DNA of 64,000 nt. It comes from Aotearoamyces nothofagi. Its lineage: Eukaryota > Ascomycota > Leotiomycetes > Leotiales > Tympanidaceae. The position numbers were made by a program, and so were the translations under genes. The stretch's first letter is position 1, and every line of letters starts with the position of its first letter. Shown here piece by piece: positions 54,560-64,000 of this stretch. The notes under the pieces are model-generated. The model ran no database searches and was not told where the DNA came from. It worked only from the letters and a program-made list of their open reading frames with translations. The stretch is taken from positions 806,001 to 870,000 of the forward strand of contig JADDTR010000007.1 in NCBI GenBank assembly GCA_015345905.1, written 5' to 3'.

Positions 54560-55048
54560 TTATAATACCCTACACAATAGCATTCCACCAACCTTTCGTT
54601 CAACACATTCTCTCGACTCAAGAACGCCTTTGTCGGTACTAACGAATAAGCATTCTCCGGGTTTCGTCAACCCTCTGACATAATTCGCATCTCTTCCTCT
54701 AACCAACTTTCCCAACCCTTCAACATCCATCCATATCCTCTTTGTAGGCTTGCTAACCATGCTCATCTTGCTGAGCACCGGCTCATTATTCCAGTACTTC
54801 AACCCTAGCCATAGCCTCCTACTGGCAATATTCTCTTGTGTGACCGGCTCCGGTACATATGTTGATAATGAATCAAGAGGTGGGGGTGTGAGACCACCGC
54901 GGGTAACGGATTGAAGGAATCCAGAGGATTGGAGGGCGAGCGTGAGGGTCAGGATCATGTTCGTGGAGGGCACGGAAGTTAGGCCCAGCCGGGCTTTGGA
55001 TGCATTTTGGAGATGAGAGCAGACATGCGAGAGATTGACGAGAGACAT
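54560..55048 (-). CDS. mrps8: Mitochondrial small-subunit ribosomal protein uS8 (MRPS8)
   Basis: Single exon, 162 residues, the usual length. MSLVNLSHVCSHLQNASKAR is the standard uS8m opening, with helix 1 contacting rRNA. Then come ILTLTLALQSSGFLQSVTRG and KYWNNEPVLSKMSMVSKPTK, and the C-terminal uS8 motif YVRGLTKPGECLFVSTDKGVLESREC, where the S-T-x-x-G-V-x-x region is diagnostic of uS8. Function (family knowledge): primary binder of the central domain of mitochondrial small-subunit rRNA. As usual for mitoribosomal uS8, no cleavable presequence is evident. Identification is firm. Confidence 0.92.
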   Translation of the reverse strand: MSLVNLSHVCSHLQNASKARLGLTSVPSTNMILTLTLALQSSGFLQSVTRGGLTPPPLDSLSTYVPEPVTQENIASRRLWLGLKYWNNEPVLSKMSMVSKPTKRIWMDVEGLGKLVRGRDANYVRGLTKPGECLFVSTDKGVLESRECVERKVGGMLLCRVL

Positions 55049-55616
55049 AACGGCGGTTGAAGCTCTCGTTGATATATTCAGGGCCCGCGCGGGCGCAGCT
55101 ATTGACCTGGACCAGTAGTTCGACTATCGAAAGGTCGTCTACTGTTGATAGTGAGCTTGCTAGGCCGTTGTAAGCTTTCTAAAGGAAAGAGGAACAAACC
55201 CTGAAGTGTCCGCGAGCTACAATAGACCGTTGATAATTATTGGGTAACTTCAATTGCTCTTTAGGACTGTCTGTACAAATACTCGGATCGTGCAGATAAT
55301 CACGAAATAATTCGGAGGCCAAATGCCGGCCTAAGGCACAATATATCCATAGCCGCCGATTGGGTCCCGATCATGCATGTTAACCGCCGAGCTCACCCAT
55401 GCTCACCTGCAAGGTCAAGTAATAGTGAGTCGCATTTCTATTTCTATCTTCTCTTTGTCTCTTCTTCTCCTCTCCTCTTCTTCTCTGATATCTTCGGTAT
55501 TCTTTCTTCGGTTCTGGTTTTGTGGTTTGCTCTTTTGTAAGAAGCGTTTTGCTTCTCTCTCATTCTCACTGCGCTGCGCTGCACGTGCTGATTGCTTACT
55601 CTCTTGCTTGCCCCTC
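55049..55616. other. Divergent promoter region, uS8m and plus-strand gene
   Basis: 568 bp between the divergent starts. A strongly pyrimidine-rich leader (CT tracts, about 55435-55560) precedes the plus-strand start, as often seen in fungal promoters and 5' UTRs. No other site was assigned. Confidence 0.45.
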
Positions 55617-57148
55617 ATGGCTGCGCAATATGGCGAAGACCTTGTGGTAACGATGTGAGAATGCGCCTGTCTGAGCTGGCGCTGTCAGTGCTCGCTAATC
55701 ATTCAATCGCAGCTTCGCAGATGTTCATTACTTCTATGGACCACCTACTGCGAAGCCTCCGCATCATAGGTTTGATAAAGGCTCCTATGTGTATCTCTTC
55801 GAGAGTGCATCCCAGAGACGAGCTAGGATCCAGATCGCAAACAAGGCTGGCACTCCAGATCAGGATGCATTTGATGGCTGTTTGTGTTGCCGCTTCATTT
55901 GCTCGAAGAATATGAATTAATTCATAGTTAGTCCTCGGCAAGTCTCGTATTGAATATTCCTACAAGCATTCGACATTGGTCACTGTGACCGTGGATGCAA
56001 TCCAAAATAGCAGCAGAAGTACTCCTTCACCGACAAATACAGATGAATGGCGGCTAGCCACGTTCGATCCTCATAACGAGAACAAGTACTTATACAAGCT
56101 CCATACTCTTGATATCTACTTTTGGACAAAGGAAGATGCACTGTCATTTGTCAATGCTGCTAGACGGATTATCCCACAAAACCAGGTTATCATCTTGGAT
56201 GAACCTTCAACACCAGCATCACATGCCGAGGAAATGAGCCCAGTTGTTCAGCAATTGGAAAATATAGCTATTTCTGACCCGTCCTATCAAGACGGGCGAA
56301 CTCGAGATTCTAAAGGTACATCGTCATTTCAAGAGCCCCGAGCAGCACCTGTCTCCCAGTCAGAAGAGAAACCGGCAAGTTTCACGCCTTTGGCCTATAA
56401 CCCGGCCGCTCCAGCTGCACCAGAGACTATCCGTCATAGAGAGAAGACCCCGCCGCCTGAAGATGGTGCACCAAACCCTCTAGTTGCAGCCGCATTTAAT
56501 GACCAAGGACAGCAATTTGCCCCAGGGTACCAACCTCATACAGGCCAGTTCCCTTCCGCTTTAACTTCTCCTCAAGGAAGCTATTTCCCTGGGCCTCCTC
56601 AAAATACTCAAGGGATGTATGCCAGCTCTCCAGGTCTTCCTCCACCTCCTCCCAAGCCAAGCCCTGGTGGGTTTTCGCAAACACAACAAGGCTTTACCCC
56701 ACATTATGCTCAGCAGCAAACCCAGTTCGCCAATTATCCCGGATCGCCTGGCTTTCAACAACCTCTACAGTCCCCTGGTTTCCAGCAGCCATTACAGTCA
56801 CCAGGATTTCAGCAGCCACTGCAATCTCCAGGCTTCCAACCAGGGCTCCAGTCACCAGGTTTTGCACCACCCCCACAACAAGGGCAATTAGGACCGCCAC
56901 CGCCATCTTCCGCTCCGGCTCCAGCAGGTGGCTTTTCCGGATATACCTATTCTCCAGCTCATGCACAAACAACACCATTGGCAAAAGATTACAGCATTCA
57001 TCAGCAAGTATATCGGCCGACTGAAGGAGAGGCAGTTATCAAGAACAAACCATTGAAACAGCCCACCGGAAAATTTGAGGAGAACGCAGCAAGACTGGAG
57101 AAGGGGGTAACTGGATTTTTGAAGAAGTTTGAGAAGAAGTATGGATAG
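55617..57148 (+). CDS. Conserved uncharacterised protein, structured N-domain with Pro/Gln repeat linker
   Basis: Three exons, 55617-55654, 55713-55879 and 55932-57148, give 473 residues. The first junction joins MAAQYGEDLVVTI to FADVHYFYGPPTAKPPHHRF; the second joins DAFDGF to LGKSRIEYSYKHSTLV. The first ~150 residues form a well-folded, conserved-looking domain ending at DIYFWTKEDALSFVNAARRI. The middle is low-complexity Pro/Gln/Ser/Gly with a repeated nine-residue unit SPGFQQPLQ. The C-terminus is a basic amphipathic helix, KFEENAARLEKGVTGFLKKF. I recall similar fungal proteins annotated loosely as RNA-recognition-motif containing, but I see no RNP motif and assign no function. The first two exons are short, but the combined frame is exact. 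Confidence 0.75.
56748..56868 (+). repeat. 27-bp coding minisatellite (SPGFQQPLQ)
   Basis: Three near-perfect and two diverged in-frame copies encode SPGFQQPLQ, then SPGFQPGLQ and SPGFAPP. Third-codon positions vary between copies (CTACAGTCCCCTGG, TTACAGTCACCAGG, CTGCAATCTCCAGG), so the array is not brand new and the peptide is being preserved. Confidence 0.8.
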
Positions 57149-57910
57149 TAGTGCGACAGCTAGCTGTCCGTGAGCTCCTTTATAATGACACAGAAGCACG
57201 TGATATGAGACAATGAAGTACAGTCAGATATTTCGTAACGAGGGTTGGCATGGAGGTTAAGTGCTTATTAGGGACCTCCCATGAATTATCAATATAGGAC
57301 TAAGGAATATATGTACTACCTATGCCGTGACTCGTTTTTATAAAAGAGCAATTAGACGTAAGAGTCCGCGTTTGGTTGTTGAGAGCGCTGAACTAATTCA
57401 AGGAGTTGCATAACTACGATAGCTATACTCAAGACTCCTATAACATATCACATCGACGAGTCAACTGGCGAAATGTGGCTTACTTGTTCTACAGTCTCAA
57501 GTCGCTGAATTCTTTATTTGGGTGCAGCCCTTGCATTTGCGCAATATTGCTGCAGTCAAGGCTAAGATAGATAACCGGGCCTTTGCACCTCCGTTGCGCT
57601 GCGGTGCGTCTGTCATGCGTAAGCCCGTCAGAAGCCCGTCAGTCTCCCGTCATCCCAGCCTCAGTCGCCCGCCTCAACTGTGCGCAACTTACGCTCTTTT
57701 AATACAACTCCTATCCACGTTAATTCTCTACAACGTAATTGTCTAGCCCAAGCATATTCTCGTCGGCGCAGTCTGCGATATCCGTTGCGGCTGTATACTA
57801 GCATTCACCATTGTTTATGGCCTGCGAGATATTGTTGATGGTAATAGGGTACCACTTATAAAGAGCAAAAAGCACCCTCACTCCAGACACATTCCACAAT
57901 TACTGCCACT
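57149..57910. other. Intergenic region
   Basis: Downstream of one plus-strand gene and upstream of the next. Contains an 11-bp tandem pair AAGCCCGTCAG at 57621-57642. No other feature. Confidence 0.4.
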
Positions 57911-59372
57911 ATGCGTTTGCCATTGACACGACTAGTGACTCGACAGAATGACCAGCATGATGACATGTCCGATGGCAATAACAAGTCGAACAGCTCTTCC
58001 GTTGTCACAATTGTATGTCCTCCAGTCTGCCAGACACTGAACTCTAATTGGGACTACAAGTAGCTTTTTACTAACAATTACTTTATAGGTCACCGTTGTG
58101 GTTGTAGTCACTATCAGCATTTCTATTATAGGGTTTCTCACCATTAGAAAACTCCGCCAAAGACACAGCAACCCAAAATACATACCGACATCCTTCCTGA
58201 AGCGATGGTGGACCAGCTCTCCCCAAAAGACTAGGAATCGCAACAATGAACATCTCGAACCTATATCTGAAGCTTCTGATGGCCGACTCACACAAACATC
58301 AGCCTCGTCTGGCACCGCTGCAGGTGGTTCGCGGCAAGCGGACGGCGCAGCGGGCGTCGATAGAAACACATCTGTTCGATCCGTCATGACACTTCCCGCA
58401 TATAACCCGAAACCCGGCGAGACCGAGCAAGTACTTGGCCGGGAGGGCGAACGAGGTGGTATCGACACAGTTTTGCAATTCCCAGATATTGCTGAGGCGG
58501 CTGAGGAGGAACGGCGGGAAGAAGAAATGGAGGCATTGTACCAAGTCCGGGTTGCTCGGCGGACTGAGATCTCCGACAGGGAGGAGAGGAGGAGGCTCCG
58601 AAGAGAAGCTAGAGAGCGGAATGATATTGTTGCGATGCGGGAGTTGCGAACTCAAGATCGCGAGCAAGAAAGAGCTTCAAGTGGTGCGGCTGCTACAACT
58701 GGACAAGGAAATTTAGAAACCCTGCGGGCAGAACATGCGCGGATACGTGAAAGACAGAGAGCTGTAAGCTCGGTGAGCTACGGAGACTTGGGTGTCGCAA
58801 GACATGACGGAACGAGGATACGGGCGAATAGCGAAGAGAGCGAACGGCCTTTACTTGGGGATGCTGCATCTATTGGGGCATTTAGTCACCATCAAAGAGA
58901 ACGAAGTGTCAGCAGTGTGCTCAGTATTGATACGATGAATAGTGATCTTCCGTCACATGGCCTCACCCACTCCAGGACAAATTCAAGGGCAGAGAGCCCG
59001 CTAGCAAGATCTAGTGGACAGGGGCAGATGAGCAGCCCTGAGCTCATCGACGCTGAAAGGGACCTGTCTGACGAGAATCCTCCCCCAGAAAGTCCTCCAG
59101 AATATGAGAATATAACTTTGGAGGATGGTCTTGAAGCACCCCCCGATTATACTAGTCCTATAGAGGTCAGAGAAGACCTTCCCGCCGAAGCGGATGAGCT
59201 AAGAGATTCTACAACCGATCTTGGTGATGGCCCAGCCAGAGACACAAGATCGTCAACTCGAGGAGTGACTGGTATTCCACGGCTTCCTAGTTTAAGACTT
59301 GGAAGCTTGCCAACTATAGTTGTTGATTCTAGCTCTCCAGTAGTCCGACGGCAGTCCGAGGAGAGGGAGTGA
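57911..59372 (+). CDS. Single-pass membrane protein with PPxY motifs, possible Rsp5 adaptor
   Basis: Two exons, 57911-58012 and 58089-59372, give 461 residues. A 30-residue polar N-terminus is followed by one membrane helix formed across the junction (VVTIVTVVVVVTISISIIGF) and a basic stop-transfer (IRKLRQRHSNPKY). The long C-terminal region is cytosolic and charged, with a coiled-coil-like Glu/Arg stretch (EERREEEMEALYQVRVARR, DREERRRLRREARERND). PPEY lies at 370-373 and PPDY at 385-388, and LPAY occurs earlier. Family knowledge: membrane proteins with PPxY motifs recruit Nedd4/Rsp5 WW domains for ubiquitin-dependent sorting. The adaptor role is inference; conservation of the motifs was not tested. 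Confidence 0.72.
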
Positions 59373-60150
59373 TAGCCTATGATATGAGCTCAGAGCAATC
59401 AATAACTTCTAAGACATAAGTTAACTAAAATCTCGTTCGAAATAGTGGGCGAAGTGGTATTATATGTATATATAGTATGAGTTAGGATTCGAAATGATTA
59501 TATGGGAAGCACCTGCTTGGATAGCACAACATAAGATAATACCCGGAGAAATGCGAGCATGGCGTTCTTCGGTGGCACAGCTAGCATCTTGTATCAATAG
59601 ATCAGTATAGAAACTATTTTCAAAACACACGTCACAGAGAGCTACTATTAAGGTAGTCGAGGAACCTAAAGGCACGTTATAATGTGATTGTTAATAATAC
59701 AATAGCATTGTTAAGATACGAGATGTCCTTTGTGGCAGCGACAACGAGCATAAAGCAAGCTGTTTGTCCTGGTGATTGTCTCTGAAAGCGCTTTATTAGA
59801 TAACGAAGGGGATATATCAGAAATAATGAGCAATGATAGTAGAATAACTTAGAGTGATTCGTAAAAGAGTCATATCATATTTAGAACAGGCCTAAGACCT
59901 CGTGTTGGCAGCATTAATGGGTTGGATTAAGGTTATATGGTCACTAAAACTTCATATCAAAGTCTATACTACTATTTTCGTACTCGATAGCAGTTACAAC
60001 TCCTAACTTGAAAACTTGAAAGTTGACAGCTGATTTTATGACCCCTTTCGCCTATAATATGCATTATCGCTCAACGATACTTTTGGTTCCATCTTCGCAT
60101 ACACTCAGCTTCAAATATTAATACAGGCCTGTTCCGCAACTTAGCTTCCA
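59373..60150. other. Convergent AT-rich intergenic region
   Basis: 3' flanks of the PPxY protein gene and the disordered-protein gene. Short frames only; nothing recognised. Confidence 0.4.
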
Positions 60151-62349
60151 CTACGCCGAGCCCGACAGGTAGATGTGTGACAGACCACCAGAAGCCGCAG
60201 TACTCTGGCTTAGTTTTGCAGCCTCATCTGGTTTCGCAATTTCCTCGGGCTTCCCAGGTTTATCAGATATAACTTCTTCTGAAACTGCAGGAGGTACGGT
60301 TGCATATTTCTCTGGCTTTTCCTCTGGCTTTGCATCTGACTTTTGATCCGCCTTCTTATCCGCTAGCTCTTCTACTATAGTTTGAGGCTTGTCCTGCTCT
60401 TCTGATGAAGAGGCTGGCTCAACAATACTACCAGGACATGGTCTTGAGACGGTGTTATTGGTGGGCAATGGTGGCTCCTCGCTTGCTGGAAGTTGCCCCC
60501 CTTCAGTAGTACCAGTAGAGACACTTCCGCGCCTATCTGTAAAGGCCAACATCTTAACGCCTTCTGGTTTTCCCACTAACTCCGTGAGTGGAGTTGCTGT
60601 AGCGGTAGGAGTAGTATTTTCTTGGTCTTCCCGTTTCGCGGTAGTAAGTTTTGACGGCTTAGAGGACAAAGCCGCAGTTGGTACAACGGTTTTGGGTTCA
60701 ACAACCTTCAGCTCTTCATTCTTTGCAGCCTTTGGGTGCACTGGAGTCTTCTTCGAAGACGGGCTGCCATGAGACTCTTCATGGAGCTTATGATGAGTAG
60801 GTCCATCTCTAGTAACGGGTCGTGAAGCTGGTTTCGATTTAGGCGGCGTCGAAACCTTGTCGTGAATCTTTGAAGCCGAAGCTGTGGTTGGCCGCATCAT
60901 ACGAGCTAGGAAACCTTCATCAGCAGGAGCTGACTGCTTCGAGAGACTCTGCCTTGACGGCTGCTTCTTGATTGATGCACTGGGTGGTCGTCCCACAGCA
61001 GGCCGATCGTGCCTAATACTCGATGGTTTGCGTTGTAGGCTAGTCTTTGGCGCCAAACTTGCACGACTAGGGGACCGAGATGTTGCTGTGTTTGCTTGGT
61101 TGTGCATGCTACTGGATGGAGTGAGTGAGGGGTGGCTTGGTGCAGCAGCATCCGAACTGGTTTTTGACAGTGATGAAGCCGTTGGTGCAGTGAGTGAATC
61201 TCGCAATTTGGCAGGTCGAGTAGGCGACTTCGGTCTTGGCTTGTAGAAGGCATGAGACGGTGAAATATTTGGAGATTTCTTCGTGGCGGCAGTGCCAGTA
61301 GACGACGATGTTGACGGACGAAGGTTGGGCTTAGATACCTCAGCGGAGGAGGTTTGTGGTTTGCTAGGCTTTGGCTCTGCTGGCTTTCTCTGGTCTTTGA
61401 TAGCAGTCTTCGCAGGCGCTGGTTTCGATGCCTTTCCTAAAGTTGTGTGTGTCCTGCCAGGGGTCAGCGGAGTTTTAGGTGTTGCTGGCGATTTGGTAGA
61501 CTTCATAGGCGCCTTGGTAGCTGTTGTTGGCTTTGTTGTAGATATAGATGTAGGTCTGGTAGAAGCCTTTGGAGTTGATTTTGCTACGTTTTTTCTTGGA
61601 GATGGTGTTTTAACCTTTCCATTGCCACCTAATATTTCTCCCGATCTATCGTGCCCATTCAATGCCTCCCCACCGCTGACTACGTCCTTGCTCGTCATGT
61701 CACTTGGGAGAAGCTTAGTACTGGGCTCCTTGACCGATGTGGGTTTGTTGGGATTTCCAGTCCGGTTCAATTCTGCTAGAATAGCTTCCTGTATGCCTTC
61801 GCCATTCTTGAAGCCTAGTCTGTTTTCCAATCCAACGGGTGGCGTCTCAATCGCAAACTCTGGTATTGTCTCCGCAACGAGAATGCTGTTTTTTCTTGCT
61901 TGGAATTCAGTAGCTATAGCGTTCTTTCGTTCTGCAGTGTCTATTGGATTGTCCTCTTCGTCGATACTAAAGCTGGATCTTCGTTTTGACATGCTGGCGC
62001 CACTATCTTCTTTCTTCAGGCCCCAGAGAGTTCCAGATTGCCCACTGCGTTCGACCGTTACGAAGCTTGTCCGAACTTTTGAGAGAGGTCGAGGTGACGC
62101 GCCGTTACTACCTCCACCTATGCCAGAAAAATCAGCCTTGTTACATCAGATCCACGAAGGGTATATAGGTGTTGTGGCTGGGAAATTGGAAAGAGCTTGC
62201 GGTGTGCTTGTTTCCGGATACGCACCTATTGAACCTGCAGGTGAGCGACCGCGATCTGGAGGCGACGTTGATGATTCTTCTTTGTTCTGTTCAAACATGG
62301 CGCGTAGATTCCGTACTCCTCCACTGGAGGACTGTCCCTGACTAGACAT
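60151..62349 (-). CDS. Long Ser/Thr/Pro/Lys-rich disordered protein with conserved N-terminus
   Basis: Two exons, 62349-62226 and 62117-60151, give 696 residues. The N-terminus is SSGGVRNLRAMFEQNKEES; the junction joins GSI to GGGSNGASPRPLSKVRTSFV, followed by VERSGQSGTLWGLKKEDSG and SKRRSSFSIDEED. This N-terminal block is conserved across Pezizomycotina in my memory, sometimes called mucin-like. The rest is a basic Ser/Thr/Pro/Ala/Lys tract (RPTSISTTKPTTATKAP and similar) that becomes acidic in the last ~150 residues. There is no signal peptide, so 'mucin' is misleading; an intracellular scaffold or cytoskeletal regulator is more plausible. Many SP/TP sites suggest phospho-control. Function unknown. 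Confidence 0.78.
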
Positions 62350-62917
62350 TGCGGTAGACTTCAGACTAGATCAAATAGAGCACGCAAACAAAGTATAATC
62401 CTCAAAGGAATGCCCGCCCAATAACTGCGAACAAGTCCACTCCAATGTTCAAAATATGTCGGATTGGCCGTCGCAGATATCTAATGACTGTTTGTAGTTT
62501 TCACTCAACGCCCGATGTCTCAGTGAGGAGCTCGGGGAAATTGACAAATCGAACAAGCAAACGAGCTGGTACGACGCGCCAGATCAGATCAACACGTAAA
62601 TGACGCAGGGACCTGTGCAATTGCGGTGAGGACTACAACGGAACTTATGTGAACAGATAGCCAAAATGTCAAGTATTCCGGCATAATTATTCGTTCATGG
62701 TATACCCTGTGTCTCGAATTTAATCACGGTCAGTTATGCACATGGTTCACCCCTAGTGGGGTCTACAGGATTGTGGTCCAATGTCCTCCTCAAGAAAGGG
62801 GTTTCAAAACGCGCAGGGCGTGCCGAAGCTACCTCGCGTATAACTGCCAACGTTGTCGCAAAGGTCAAAAATATTTCCAGCCTCGACCGGTATCGCAGCA
62901 ACTTCACAACTCCAACC
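62350..62917. other. Divergent promoter region with an in-frame lys12 leader
   Basis: Between the disordered-protein gene and lys12. The 162 bp just before the lys12 ATG form an open frame continuous with it, described under findings. No other feature. Confidence 0.4.

Positions 62918-64000
<1,083 letters not shown>

Noticed and set aside
61283-62341. 352-codon plus-strand ORF opposite the disordered-protein gene
   Set aside because: It mirrors the Ser/Thr/Pro/Lys-rich minus-strand exon, has hydrophobic low-complexity composition, and the minus-strand join rebuilds a conserved N-terminus.

Overview
This is a eukaryotic window from a filamentous ascomycete (Pezizomycotina). Genes are compact, with mostly 46-110 bp GT-AG introns carrying CTAAC/CTGAC-type branch motifs. 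Intergenic gaps run from 0.1 to 2.7 kb, there are no operons, and many products have clear yeast orthologues (Sfh5, Psy2, Alg5, Erg1, Mme1, Imp2, Sui2, Nte1, Gud1, Nog2, Adp1, Lys12). A Leotiomycetes-like fungus is my guess; the sequence does not prove it. I re-derived exon-intron structures by hand, and for nearly all genes the summed exon lengths are an exact multiple of three and rebuild conserved family motifs across each junction.

Layout. 0-9 kb: phosphatidylinositol transfer protein sfh5 (+), an Ariadne-like RBR ubiquitin ligase (-) and the PP4 regulatory subunit psy2 (-). 9-11.5 kb: gene-poor. 11.5-22 kb: a monocarboxylate-type MFS transporter (+), a 2EXR-type protein (-), alg5 (+), erg1 (-) and a large PPR-like mitochondrial protein (-). 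22-23.5 kb: AT-rich spacer. 23.5-28 kb: the mitochondrial carrier mme1, inner-membrane protease subunit imp2 and eIF2-alpha (all -). 28-35 kb: nte1 and guanine deaminase (both +). 35-39.5 kb: a second 2EXR-type protein (-), nog2 (-) and, divergent from it, a probable mitoribosomal protein mS26/Pet123 (+). 39.7-45 kb: an Adp1-type ABC transporter (-) and an aminotransferase (+). 45-54.3 kb: a sparse accessory stretch with a secreted But2-domain protein, a SET-domain protein and three weakly supported genes. 54.5-64 kb: mitoribosomal uS8 (-), two conserved uncharacterised proteins (+), a long disordered protein (-) and the start of the homoisocitrate dehydrogenase gene lys12 (+, cut by the window end).

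Themes. Many products act in mitochondria (PPR protein, Mme1, Imp2, mS26, uS8m, Lys12) or at ER/lipid membranes (Sfh5, Alg5, Erg1, Nte1). No complete transposon, CRISPR array, tRNA or rRNA gene was recognised.

Most notable are RNA genes hidden in the two longest well-supported coding introns. The 182-bp nte1 intron holds a canonical box C/D snoRNA (C box, D box, terminal stem) whose 14-nt antisense element, directly upstream of the D box, is perfectly complementary to a highly conserved 18S rRNA segment. The 326-bp nog2 intron sits in the same gene that hosts H/ACA snoRNA snR191 in budding yeast and shows a strong hairpin followed by an ACA.
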